The notes under the pieces were generated by a model. That model did not search any database and was not told the DNA's origin. It saw nothing but the letters and a program-made list of their open reading frames with translations. Both the position numbers and the translations under genes were made by a program. Positions 1 through 7,424 of a DNA stretch of 25,334 nt are shown here, piece by piece (positions within the stretch are counted from its first letter, which is position 1; the number at the start of each line of letters is the position of its first letter). The stretch spans positions 1 to 25,334 of the forward strand of contig JAZRXA010000061.1 of the NCBI GenBank assembly GCA_045599965.1, given 5' to 3'. The DNA comes from RGIG5612 sp045599965. Its GTDB lineage: Bacteria; Bacillota; Clostridia; Lachnospirales; Lachnospiraceae.

Positions 1-197
1 GGCCCCTTTTTCGGTAAAAATATTATTTTAAAATTTATAAACTAAGGTGGCGCTCGAAAGAACATGTACTGTCATTCAAAGTCCGCCACCGTAAGTAGCG
101 AAGGACGGCGCAGGGCCCTACTTAGCCCAAGCGCCGTCAGCTTCGCGAGCCATGCAAACCTAAGAATAATTTCTTAAATAGGTTTGCATTTTATTAT

Positions 198-243
198 TGG
201 AACGCGAAGCTAGCGGTGCCAGCGCTAAAGATGGGCGCGCACC
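198..243 (+). repeat. 46-base dispersed repeat, left copy
   Basis: This segment begins TGGAACGCGAAGC and ends GGGCGCGCACC. It matches the final 46 bases of the window in the same orientation with one mismatch (A at 221, T at 25312). Sequence to the left of the two copies is unrelated, so the repeat boundary lies at or very near 198. The right boundary is unknown because the other copy is cut by the window end. Within it GGTGC can pair with GCACC, nested inside the GCGAAGC/GCTTCGC stem that closes at 252. Confidence 0.9.
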
Positions 244-402
244 TTGCTTCGCTATTTACGGCAGCTGACTTTCGTTCGCCTGCTGCCTACCTTGATGAAA
301 AATACATGCCAATAGGGTTATCTATTAAAAAAGGTATGTATTTACATATATGGAGCTGGCGTAGCCAGCGAAGCGGCGCCGAAAGGAATATAGCAGTGGG
401 TG

Positions 403-575
403 TTGGGCTAGAAGTTTCGTTTCTTGCGATTTATGAGTGAGGCTTTAATGAAACTTAGCGAAGACGCAAGGAGGGCGCGCGTGGATGGGCACCGCGCGCA
501 TTAAGGCCCGACTAAGTCGAGCGTTAGTTTCAGTTAGACGAACGGGTGATGAGCAAGAACGAAACTTCTAACCCA
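403..575. repeat. Long imperfect inverted repeat with nested stems
   Basis: The arm at 403-427 (reading TTGGGCTAGAAG onward) and the arm at 552-575 are reverse complements except for one substitution and one extra T. Between them are further nested pairs: part of 448-460 with 521-533, and GCGCGCG near 476-482 with CGCGCGC near 493-499. GGCTTTAATG (441-450) can alternatively pair with CATTAAGGCC (499-508). The nesting would let about 170 bases fold into one branched rod. No coding capacity is evident. Confidence 0.6.
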
Positions 576-629
576 AAGAGCCTTACATTTTGCAATTTGG
601 TGATTTTGGTAGAGGCACTAAGATGGGCA

Positions 630-638
630 TGTTATAAT
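630..638 (+). promoter_or_regulatory. Extended -10 promoter giving a leaderless start
   Basis: TGTTATAAT is a perfect extended -10 element (TG, one base, TATAAT at 633-638). There is no good -35 box at 17 bases, which extended -10 promoters tolerate. Six bases separate TATAAT from the ATG at 645, so transcription would begin at the start codon. Confidence 0.6.
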
Positions 639-644
639 TATTGT

Positions 645-1508
645 ATGAAACTTGTTGAGCTACATGCCCATGCCTTTATGGATGGGGTTGATTACAAAAA
701 AAGTGTTGAAAGATTTAAGAATGGCGTTGATGAGGCGCAGGTTCGTAATGTTTTAAAAACGTACAAGGAACACGGCATCGATTTTATTCGTGATGGCGGC
801 GATCATTTTGGCGCATGCCTCTTTGCAAAGAATATCGCGCAAGAATTTGGAATCACTTATATTACTCCTGCTTTTGCTATATATAAAGAGGGCAATTACG
901 GCAAAGTTGTTGGGCGCGCCTATACCAACATGTATGAATATAAAAATCTTATCGATAAGGCGCGCAAGGCTGGCGCCGACTTTATTAAAATTATGGTTTC
1001 AGGAATTTTAGATTTTGATAAGTTTGGCGTTGTTTCAAAAAGTGACTATACTGCTGATGAAGTAAAAGAACTTGTTCATATAGCGCATGAGGAAGGCTTT
1101 GCCGTCATGGCGCATGCTAGCGGTAAAGAAGAGGTAAAAAAAGCGGCGCAAGCAGGTGCTGATTCAATTGAGCATGGCTATTACTTAGATGATGAAACAC
1201 TAGATATAATAAAAGAAAAAAATATTGTCTGGGTGCCTACCGCGGTTACTAGCGATAACCTAAAAGGCTCGGGCAGATTTAATGAAGAAGAAGTCATTAA
1301 AATTTCTAAAGCACATCAAGAGGCAATTTATAAAGCCGCAGAAAAAAATGTTCATATTGGACTTGGAAGTGATGCGGGAGCGTATAACGTTTTGCATGGA
1401 CAAGGTTGTATAGATGAATATAACTTACTTAAAAATCTATTAGGTGAAAATACCGATAAAATATTAGAAACATCAACAAATATTATTAAAGAAAAATTTA
1501 TAAAATAG
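645..1508 (+). CDS. Compact metal-dependent amidohydrolase (imidazolonepropionase-related)
   Basis: This encodes a 287-residue amidohydrolase-superfamily enzyme, expected to hydrolyse an amide or cyclic amide with a metal centre in the cytoplasm; the substrate is unknown. Visible metal ligands are the HxH pair H7/H9 (ELHAHAF), K115 in DFIKIMVSG as the likely carboxylated lysine, H157 (MAHA), H177 (IEHG) and D243 (GSDAG). The open frame extends back to 546, but the start was placed at 645 because the family's HxH strand follows at once and the upstream codons overlap the promoter. Typical relatives are near 400 residues with an N-terminal beta-sandwich; this one lacks that part and begins directly at the barrel. 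The alanyl-tRNA editing gene follows after 26 bases and is probably co-transcribed. No Shine-Dalgarno sequence is seen. Confidence 0.8.
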   Translation: MKLVELHAHAFMDGVDYKKSVERFKNGVDEAQVRNVLKTYKEHGIDFIRDGGDHFGACLFAKNIAQEFGITYITPAFAIYKEGNYGKVVGRAYTNMYEYKNLIDKARKAGADFIKIMVSGILDFDKFGVVSKSDYTADEVKELVHIAHEEGFAVMAHASGKEEVKKAAQAGADSIEHGYYLDDETLDIIKEKNIVWVPTAVTSDNLKGSGRFNEEEVIKISKAHQEAIYKAAEKNVHIGLGSDAGAYNVLHGQGCIDEYNLLKNLLGENTDKILETSTNIIKEKFIK

Positions 1509-1534
1509 CAGCTTTGCAACAAAGGAAATTAGTT

Positions 1535-2713
1535 ATGGAAACAAAAAAATTATTTTATGATGACGCTTATATGAAAGAGTTCGATGCGGTGGTAATTGAT
1601 GAAAAACCTAGTAATGATGGGGTTTTGCTCGCATTTGACCAAACTGCATTCTACCCAGAAGGTGGCGGCCAGGCCGCCGATAAAGGCACAATCGTTATCG
1701 ATGAAAAAGAATATGAAGTAAAAGATGTTCATGAAAAAGATGGACTTATTTGGCATACGCTTGACGCAGAACTTTCTAACAACGTTAACAAAAAAGTTCA
1801 CGGTATCATCGACTGGGAAAACCGTTTTGATCATATGCAGCAACACTCAGGCGAGCATATCGTTAGTGGAATGATTTGCAAAAAGTTTAATTGCGACAAT
1901 GTTGGTTTCCATATGGGCAAAGAGTTCGTAACTATTGATTACAATGCCCAAATTTCTTATGAAGATGCACTGGAAATTGAAAAAGAGGCAAATAAATATA
2001 TTTGGGAAGACCATGAATTTGTTGAGTTGTGGCCTACGCCTGAAGAGTTAGAACAGCTTGATTTTAGAAGCAAAAAAGAATTAAGCGGAGATGTTCGAAT
2101 TGCAAAGTTTCCTGGTGCCGATATATGCGCATGTTGCGGAACCCATGTTAAAAGAAGTAGCGAAGTTGGACTTGTAAAATTTGTTTCAGCACATAGTTTT
2201 CGTGAAGGCACGCGTCTTGAATTGTTCTGCGGAAATCGTGCATTTAAATTCCTATCTGAAGTATACAAACAAAACAAAGAAATTTCTGTTTTGCTAAGTG
2301 CAAAAGATTTTGAAACAGGCGCAGCTACTAGTAAACTACTTGAAGATAATATTCAAATAAAAAGTCAAAGAGATTTTGTTGAGGATAAGTATATAGAACT
2401 TTTTGTTGAAAGTTTTAAAGGGAAAAATGATGCTCTAATAATTAGTGACTGGATGAGCCCTGATATGGGCCGCAGGCTTGCTGATAAATTAGCGGATGTG
2501 TGTCCTGGAATTTGCGCCGTAATGTGTAAAGGGGCCGATGCATGCGAGGAAAAATCCGTTTATAGATATTCTTTGGTAAGTCGAAACCAAGATTTAACAG
2601 AACTTACGAAAAAAATGAACGAGAGCTTAAATGGAAAAGGCGGCGGAAAAGGTGGCTTCGCTCAAGGAAATCTATCTGCCACAAAAGATGAAATAGAAAA
2701 CTTCTTCAAATAA
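1535..2713 (+). CDS. Alanyl-tRNA editing protein (AlaX family, long form)
   Basis: This 392-residue protein is a stand-alone relative of the editing half of alanyl-tRNA synthetase. Such proteins deacylate tRNA-Ala mischarged with serine or glycine. The zinc-binding editing motifs are visible: HSGEH (H104, H108) and CCGTH (C200, H204). An N-terminal segment resembling the synthetase beta-barrel (FDQTAFYPEGGGQ, about residues 35-47) precedes them. The C-terminal part is a DHHA1-type domain ending with the glycine-rich GKGGGKGGFAQGN near residue 370. There is no aminoacylation domain, so it acts only in editing. The start at ATG 1535 is supported by AAAGGA at 1520-1525; the seven upstream codons of the open frame are disregarded. 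It lies 26 bases after the amidohydrolase and ends just before a terminator. Confidence 0.88.
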   Translation: METKKLFYDDAYMKEFDAVVIDEKPSNDGVLLAFDQTAFYPEGGGQAADKGTIVIDEKEYEVKDVHEKDGLIWHTLDAELSNNVNKKVHGIIDWENRFDHMQQHSGEHIVSGMICKKFNCDNVGFHMGKEFVTIDYNAQISYEDALEIEKEANKYIWEDHEFVELWPTPEELEQLDFRSKKELSGDVRIAKFPGADICACCGTHVKRSSEVGLVKFVSAHSFREGTRLELFCGNRAFKFLSEVYKQNKEISVLLSAKDFETGAATSKLLEDNIQIKSQRDFVEDKYIELFVESFKGKNDALIISDWMSPDMGRRLADKLADVCPGICAVMCKGADACEEKSVYRYSLVSRNQDLTELTKKMNESLNGKGGGKGGFAQGNLSATKDEIENFFK

Positions 2714-2715
2714 AA

Positions 2716-2741
2716 AACGGAAGGCTATACCTTCCGCTTTT
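2716..2741. terminator. Bidirectional intrinsic terminator
   Basis: CGGAAGG (2718-2724), a five-base loop, CCTTCCG (2730-2736), then CTTTT. An A-run precedes the stem, so it can also stop the convergent DUF1858 gene. Confidence 0.85.
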
Positions 2742-2758
2742 GTCATATTTAGTCTATT

Positions 2759-2962
2759 TTATTTGCTAGCGAGATATTCATTCATTTTTGTGACGATAGC
2801 TTCTACATCAGTGCCATGAACTGCACATGCATCAGTTAAGCTTTCTGCTTGAGCTGAAGGGCAACCAAGGCAGTGCATACCAGTTTCCAATAAAATTGGA
2901 ACTAAGCCTTCGTCTACTCTTAAAATATCGCCAATAGTCATGTCTTTTGAAATTGTTGCCAT
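2759..2962 (-). CDS. DUF1858 domain protein
   Basis: This 67-residue protein fits the DUF1858 family, a small disulfide-type domain also found at the N-terminus of ScdA/RIC-like proteins. The hallmark is MHCLGCPSAQAESL, with the CLGC pair at about residues 33-36 following a helical MTIGDILR segment. Its role is not established; family members are often linked with redox or iron-sulfur proteins. The start at 2962 is set by AAGGAGG at 2968-2974 on the minus strand; six upstream codons are disregarded. It is divergent from a ferredoxin gene, with back-to-back promoters in the 235 bases between them, which hints at a shared redox theme (inference). Confidence 0.85.
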   Translation of the reverse strand: MATISKDMTIGDILRVDEGLVPILLETGMHCLGCPSAQAESLTDACAVHGTDVEAIVTKMNEYLASK

Positions 2963-2984
2963 AATGACCTCCTTAAACAAAAAC

Positions 2985-3060
2985 TTATATGAGCTGCATC
3001 GCAGCTAATTTGCAAAATTTTTGCTTATAGACTAAAAAACCTAATAGCCGATAAGCAAAG
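2985..3060 (-). promoter_or_regulatory. Hairpin-rich leader of the DUF1858 gene
   Basis: Between the promoter (3064-3092) and the gene, the transcript could form three stems: TGCTTAT with ATAAGCA, GCAAAA with TTTTGC, and the strong AGCTGC-ATC-GCAGCT at 2992-3006, which lies about 17 bases before the ribosome binding site. No known riboswitch class was recognised. Confidence 0.4.
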
Positions 3061-3063
3061 GAA

Positions 3064-3092
3064 ATTATAATATAAAAGGTGGAACTTTTCAA
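3064..3092 (-). promoter_or_regulatory. Promoter of the DUF1858 gene
   Basis: On the minus strand TTGAAA (3087-3092), a 17-base spacer and TATAAT (3064-3069) form a near-consensus vegetative promoter. It predicts a leader of about 95 bases. Confidence 0.7.
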
Positions 3093-3137
3093 CATAAACA
3101 ATGTAGATAAGATATATAAGAAATCCATCAAAATTTC

Positions 3138-3166
3138 TTGTATAAACAAATGAAATAAGTTAAAAT
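3138..3166 (+). promoter_or_regulatory. Promoter of the ferredoxin gene
   Basis: TTGTAT (3138-3143), a 17-base spacer, TAAAAT (3161-3166). The predicted start near 3173 gives a leader of about 25 bases containing the ribosome binding site. Confidence 0.6.
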
Positions 3167-3197
3167 GTCTCAATAGTATTAATTAGGAGGTACCGAT

Positions 3198-3368
3198 ATG
3201 GCATACGTAATTTCTGACAATTGTGTAAATTGCGGTTCTTGCGAAGGAGCTTGCCCAGTTGGAGCTATCGCTCAGGGTGACGGCAAATATGAAATCGACG
3301 CTAATACATGCGTTAGCTGCGGAACGTGCGCAGATACTTGCCCAACAAGTTCTATCTCAGCAGAATAA
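3198..3368 (+). CDS. Small 2[4Fe-4S] ferredoxin
   Basis: This 56-residue protein is a classical clostridial-type ferredoxin, a soluble low-potential electron carrier. Two cysteine motifs are read directly: C9-V-N-C12-G-S-C15 followed by C19-P, and C38-V-S-C41-G-T-C44 followed by C48-P. This is the eight-cysteine pattern for two [4Fe-4S] clusters. The length matches the family (about 55). TAGGAGG lies seven bases before the ATG. It has its own promoter and a strong terminator, so it is a single-gene unit and is probably well expressed. The redox partner cannot be inferred from the window. Confidence 0.95.
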   Translation: MAYVISDNCVNCGSCEGACPVGAIAQGDGKYEIDANTCVSCGTCADTCPTSSISAE

Positions 3369-3398
3369 TAACAAATAGATTGTTTGCAAACACAATTA

Positions 3399-3425
3399 AA
3401 GCACCGAGGAATCGGTGCTTTTTTA
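3399..3425 (+). terminator. Intrinsic terminator after ferredoxin
   Basis: AAGCACCGA (3399-3407), loop GGAA, TCGGTGCTT, continuing into a T-run. It also separates the ferredoxin from the convergent end of potD. Confidence 0.88.
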
Positions 3426-3467
3426 TTACTTATTTCATGTTTCGTAGCGAATATAATTCTTAAAAAC

Positions 3468-4676
3468 TTATTCCATATGCGAACATCTTCGTTTTAGCGC
3501 GCGCTTCTTTTTAATCTTAAAAATTAACCAGAGCACAAAAGCGATTACAATTGCCGCGCCAGTTAAAATTAAATACTTAACTAAAACATTATCATCGGTT
3601 TTTACAGAAAGCCAGCAGTCATTCATTGCTTGGTAAGCTTTTGCGCTTAATGAAGAAAAAGCTTCGCCACGAGCAAGTATGTCTTCAGAAGGAGAAACAA
3701 TTGGATTTTCAATGAACTCAGGATCCATATAATCTTTAGCCTTAGTTGCTGGCACAGAGTAACTTAAATACTCAATGTTTTGGCCCATTATCTTAGGGTC
3801 TGTTACAAAATTGATAAAATATTCGGCTTCAGTTTTGTGAGCGCAACCTTTTGGAATGCAAAGCGCATCAACAAATAAATTAAATCCTTCTTTAGGAAAA
3901 TAAAAACCAAGGTCAGGATTTTCGTCTACCATAATTAAGTAGTCGCCAGCATAGTATGGCCCTATCCAGGCTTCCTCACGCTCGAGTTTATCAAAAATTT
4001 GATCCATAACATAACTTTGGACAAGGTTTTTTTGCGCTTTTAATTTTTCAGTAACAGCCGCATATTCTTTTTCATCTTCGCTATTAAGAGAATAACCTAA
4101 AAGACGTTCGGCTATTGCAAAGGCATCACGAGGATTATCAAACATTAAAATCTTACCAGCATAGTCTTGATTCCAAAGTAAATCCCAACTTCCAATATCA
4201 GACTCATTAACATATTTTTTATTATAGATAACACCAACGCAACCCCACGTATAAGGCACGGAATATTTATTATCCGGATCATAAGCCATATTCTTATAAG
4301 CATCATCAATATATTTATAATTAGGAATATTATTAAAATCTAGTTCCTCAAGCATATCCTCTTCAATCATTTTCCCAATCATATAATCGGATGGAATAAT
4401 AACATCATAAGAAGAACCACCAGATTGCAACTTCGTGTACATAGTTTCGTTGCTTTCGTAAGTCATGTAGTTAACTTTAATATTAGGATAAGCTTTTTCA
4501 AACTCAGCAATAACATCAATGTAGCCATCACTACCATCAGAAATATATTGTCCCCAGTTGTATACGTTTAGAGTAATGCTTTCTGCCGCTTGGGCATGCA
4601 TCGGAAGAGCACACACAGCAAAAGAAACTACTAAAGCTAGCACAATAAAAATTTTCACGAGGGAGAATTTTTTCAT
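3468..4676 (-). CDS. potD: Spermidine/putrescine-binding protein with a C-terminal membrane anchor
   Basis: This 402-residue substrate-binding protein captures polyamines outside the cell and delivers them to PotB/PotC. An N-terminal signal peptide (MKKFSLVK, hydrophobic core, then a likely AQA/AES cleavage near residue 31) is present. The mature part begins LNVYNWGQYIS, typical of PotD. There is no lipobox cysteine. Instead residues about 367-386 form a hydrophobic segment followed by KIKKKRALKRR, which would anchor the protein by its C-terminus with the basic tail in the cytoplasm. It is the last gene of the mecA-pot operon, and its ATG overlaps the potC stop by four bases. Confidence 0.92.
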   Translation of the reverse strand: MKKFSLVKIFIVLALVVSFAVCALPMHAQAAESITLNVYNWGQYISDGSDGYIDVIAEFEKAYPNIKVNYMTYESNETMYTKLQSGGSSYDVIIPSDYMIGKMIEEDMLEELDFNNIPNYKYIDDAYKNMAYDPDNKYSVPYTWGCVGVIYNKKYVNESDIGSWDLLWNQDYAGKILMFDNPRDAFAIAERLLGYSLNSEDEKEYAAVTEKLKAQKNLVQSYVMDQIFDKLEREEAWIGPYYAGDYLIMVDENPDLGFYFPKEGFNLFVDALCIPKGCAHKTEAEYFINFVTDPKIMGQNIEYLSYSVPATKAKDYMDPEFIENPIVSPSEDILARGEAFSSLSAKAYQAMNDCWLSVKTDDNVLVKYLILTGAAIVIAFVLWLIFKIKKKRALKRRCSHME

Positions 4677-5485
4677 GAATTGGCCTCCCTGTGTTTTATC
4701 TTCTTTGTGTTCTTTGCTTGTAAAATATTCATTACAATCATCAACGCTAATATTACGAGGAACATAAGCGTAAAGAGTGCGTAAAGTTTAGGGTGCAAAG
4801 GTTTTTTTGTGTAGTTATAAATTTCAACTGGAAGTGTAACGAAACTTGAACCAGTAACGAAATATGAAATAACGAAGTCATCAAGAGACATAGTAAAACT
4901 CATCAGAGCACCAGAAATTATGCCAGGCATAATTTCAAAAAGCGTAACCTTAAAGAAAGATTGAAACGGTGTACAACCAAGGTCGAGTGCGGCATCGGTA
5001 AGGTTAGGATTCATCTGATGAAGGCGCGGAAGAACATTCAAAATTACGTATGGAAGATTAAACGTTATGTGCGCAATTAATAAAGTCCAAAATCCCAAAA
5101 TCGAATTTAGTTTAAGCATTGTGCCTGTGAAAGCAAACATTAAAGCGAGCGAAACACCAGTTACGATATCAGGATTTGTCATAGGGATGTTAGTCATGCT
5201 CATTACAAAAGAACGAGTACGCTTTTTCATCTTAACGATTCCAACTGCGGCAGCAGTGCCCAAGACAGTTGCGATTGCAGTAGAAAGAATTGCAATCATA
5301 ACAGAGTTTCTAACTAAAATTAAAAGCGTGTCATCCTTAAAAAGTTCAGCGTATTGGTTGAATGTGAATGACTTAAAAATCGCGATATCAGTTCCGGAAT
5401 TAAATGACGCAATCGCCAAAATAATAATCGGAACATATAAGAAAATAAAAACTATAACAGTAATGACTTTGGAGGTTTTTCTCAT
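4673..5485 (-). CDS. potC: Polyamine ABC transporter permease PotC
   Basis: This 270-residue inner-membrane permease has about six hydrophobic segments, starting with residues 7-27. The cytoplasmic loop that docks to the ATPase is seen as DAALDLGC at residues 164-171, followed by FKVTLFEIMPGI. Length and motif order fit PotC. With PotB it forms the translocation pore driven by PotA. It overlaps both neighbours by four bases (potB upstream, potD downstream), which implies translational coupling. Confidence 0.92.
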   Translation of the reverse strand: MRKTSKVITVIVFIFLYVPIIILAIASFNSGTDIAIFKSFTFNQYAELFKDDTLLILVRNSVMIAILSTAIATVLGTAAAVGIVKMKKRTRSFVMSMTNIPMTNPDIVTGVSLALMFAFTGTMLKLNSILGFWTLLIAHITFNLPYVILNVLPRLHQMNPNLTDAALDLGCTPFQSFFKVTLFEIMPGIISGALMSFTMSLDDFVISYFVTGSSFVTLPVEIYNYTKKPLHPKLYALFTLMFLVILALMIVMNILQAKNTKKIKHREANS

Positions 5486-6300
5486 GGAATGATAACCTCC
5501 TCATCATCAGAATAATTTGTTAAATGATTTGTTATGCCGATGCATATAAAAATCAAAATCATCAAGATAAGAGACATAGCTGCGCCAAGGTTAGGGTTGT
5601 ATGCGCCCTTAAATTGAGATTCGATAATATCACCAACTAAAATTGTTCCAGGAGATCCTAACTTTTGAGAAATATAGAAGGTTGAAACTGCTGGAACGAA
5701 AACCATAGTGATTCCAGAAGCAATTCCAGGAAGCGACAAAGGTAAAATAACTTTGCCAAAAACTTTTTTCTTGTTGCATCCTAAATCTTCTGCGGCCTCG
5801 ATAAGACGAGGATTGATTTTTGAAATCGCTGTATATAAAGGCAAAATCATATAAGGTAAATAGTTGTAAACCATACCTAAAATAACAGCGCCAGAATTTC
5901 TTATTAATGGAAGCGGTGTAAGACCAAGAGAAGTAATAAGGTTATTGATGATACCTGTATCTTCCAAAAGAGCAACCCATGCAAGCGTACGAAGCAAAAA
6001 GCTCATGCACATAGGAAGCATAATTAACATCTGAAGAAGTCTTTGCGTAGTAGGTTTGCATTTCGCAATTGTGTAAGCAACCGGATATCCGATAACAAGA
6101 CAAATTAAAGTTGCAGCAACGCTAAGCCAAATAGAACGCAAAAAAATCGGAGCATAATCTAATATGCTTGCGATATTGCTAAAAGTAAAAGCGCCTGTAA
6201 TCGAATCGGTAAAGGCAAAAAATATAACTATGCAAAGAGGGATAATTGTGAAAAGCAACATCCATATTATATAAGGAGTTGCTAGCCATTTATTCTTCAT
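5482..6300 (-). CDS. potB: Polyamine ABC transporter permease PotB
   Basis: This 272-residue permease partners PotC. About six transmembrane segments are visible, the first at residues 9-30. The EAA loop is well conserved: IEAAEDLGCNKKKVFGKVILP, near residues 167-187, with the G and LP expected for binding the ATPase. The ATG is preceded by TAAGGAGTTAAG on the minus strand, a good ribosome binding site, and lies 17 bases after potA. Its stop overlaps the potC start by four bases. Confidence 0.92.
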   Translation of the reverse strand: MKNKWLATPYIIWMLLFTIIPLCIVIFFAFTDSITGAFTFSNIASILDYAPIFLRSIWLSVAATLICLVIGYPVAYTIAKCKPTTQRLLQMLIMLPMCMSFLLRTLAWVALLEDTGIINNLITSLGLTPLPLIRNSGAVILGMVYNYLPYMILPLYTAISKINPRLIEAAEDLGCNKKKVFGKVILPLSLPGIASGITMVFVPAVSTFYISQKLGSPGTILVGDIIESQFKGAYNPNLGAAMSLILMILIFICIGITNHLTNYSDDEEVIIP

Positions 6301-6317
6301 CTTAACTCCTTATATAA

Positions 6318-7424
6318 TTATTCTTCCGTACTGGCGATATCGTCATACTCTGCAGAATAAGAACTGTAATCGCCAAACTGTCCAGAATACTCGCTTTTCT
6401 TCATTACATGTATATCGTCTGGATTTAATTGAATTCCAATCTCAGAACCTTCTTCATAAAAGTCGGTTGTTTGGATTAGCCACTTAAATCCTTTGAAATC
6501 AACGATTGTGTCGTAGTGTACGCCTTTGAATGTAACGTTTGTTACTTTACCACAAAGATGTCCTTCGTCACATGAGACGATATCAATATCCTCAGGACGG
6601 ATAACTACGTCAACGGCTTCGTTAGGGGCAAAGCCTTTATCTACGCACTCAAATTCTCTTCCGAAAAATTTAACTTTGTAGTCGCAAATCATAGTGCCCT
6701 CTAAAATATTAGACTCACCGATAAAGTCCGCAACGAATGCATTCGCCGGCTCGTTATAAATATCTTCTGGAGTTCCGATTTGCTGAATTCTTCCTGCGTC
6801 CATAACTACAACAGTGTCAGACATAGAAAGAGCTTCTTCCTGGTCATGAGTAACATAGACAAAAGTTATCCCAACTTCTTGTTGGATTGATTTAAGCTCG
6901 TTTTGCATATCTTTTCGAAGTCTTAAATCAAGAGCACCTAAAGGCTCATCTAAAAGTAAAACTTTTGGACGGTTTATAAGTGCGCGAGCGATTGCAACAC
7001 GTTGTTGCTGGCCACCTGAAAGAGAAGAAACCTTTCTATTTTCAAAGCCTTTTAAAGAAACAATCTTAAGCATCTCGCAAACGCGTTTATCGACTTCGTC
7101 TTCTTTAACTTTAGAAATTCTTAGACCAAAAGCTATGTTGTCATATACATCTAAGTGTGGAAAAAGAGCGTAATTTTGAAAGACTGTGTTGATATTTCTT
7201 TTGTAGGCTGGAACATCATTAATTTCTTTTCCATCAAAAAAGACCTGTCCACTTGTCGGATTTTGAAAACCACCAATAATTCTCAAGGTAGTAGTTTTAC
7301 CGCAACCGGAAGGTCCCAATAAAGTCATGAACTTTTTATCTTCAATATCAAGATTGATAGAGTCTAAAACCCTCTCACCATGAAACTCCATGACAAGATC
7401 TTTAAGTTGTACAATTATACCCAA
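6318..7424 (-). CDS. potA: Polyamine ABC transporter ATP-binding protein PotA
   Basis: This 368-residue ATPase powers polyamine import. Walker A is GPSGCGKT at residues 37-44. The signature LSGGQQQRVAIARAL, Walker B with DEPLGALD, and the switch histidine in THDQEEAL follow in order. A C-terminal TOBE-type regulatory domain (about residues 240-350, including VIRPEDI) identifies it as PotA-like. The likely start is TTG at 7424, the base immediately after the mecA stop codon; the only early ATG (7391) would cut off the first beta-strand. The stop/start junction TAATTG suggests reinitiation by ribosomes finishing mecA. No strong Shine-Dalgarno sequence is adjacent. Confidence 0.92.
   Translation of the reverse strand: MGIIVQLKDLVMEFHGERVLDSINLDIEDKKFMTLLGPSGCGKTTTLRIIGGFQNPTSGQVFFDGKEINDVPAYKRNINTVFQNYALFPHLDVYDNIAFGLRISKVKEDEVDKRVCEMLKIVSLKGFENRKVSSLSGGQQQRVAIARALINRPKVLLLDEPLGALDLRLRKDMQNELKSIQQEVGITFVYVTHDQEEALSMSDTVVVMDAGRIQQIGTPEDIYNEPANAFVADFIGESNILEGTMICDYKVKFFGREFECVDKGFAPNEAVDVVIRPEDIDIVSCDEGHLCGKVTNVTFKGVHYDTIVDFKGFKWLIQTTDFYEEGSEIGIQLNPDDIHVMKKSEYSGQFGDYSSYSAEYDDIASTEE

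Larger units (their letters stand above)
1..575. repeat. GC-rich hairpin-dense island without a convincing gene
   Basis: No open frame here resembles a protein. The sequence is instead packed with inverted repeats. Pairs seen directly are: GGTGGCG 46-52 with 84-90; TAAGTAG 92-98 with 118-124; GACGGCGC 104-111 with 131-138, extended by GCGAAG 98-103 with 141-146; ATGCAAACCT 152-161 with 180-189; GCGAAGC 204-210 with 246-252; GGCAGC 260-265 with 282-287; an AT-rich hairpin from about 300 to 342; GCTGGC 355-360 with 364-369; and a long pair 403-427 with 552-575. The word GCGAAG occurs four times and its complement twice. Base composition is clearly richer in G and C than the genes that follow. 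It could be a dispersed repeat family, a structured RNA or a decayed mobile element; the sequence does not decide. Confidence 0.7.

Noticed and set aside
152..198. Intrinsic terminator at ATGCAAACCT/AGGTTTGCAT
   Set aside because: The stem is mostly A-T, the tail is interrupted (TTTTATTATT) and no upstream gene is visible; kept only as one hairpin of the island.
216..440. Open frame of 74 codons in the left island
   Set aside because: It runs through several hairpins and part of the 46-base repeat, has no ribosome binding site and no protein-like pattern.
546..644. Upstream extension of the amidohydrolase
   Set aside because: It overlaps the promoter and the inverted repeat; the family's HxH motif fits a start at 645.
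2985..3173. Minus-strand open frame of 62 codons before the DUF1858 gene
   Set aside because: It covers the two divergent promoters and the leader hairpins, with no recognisable features.
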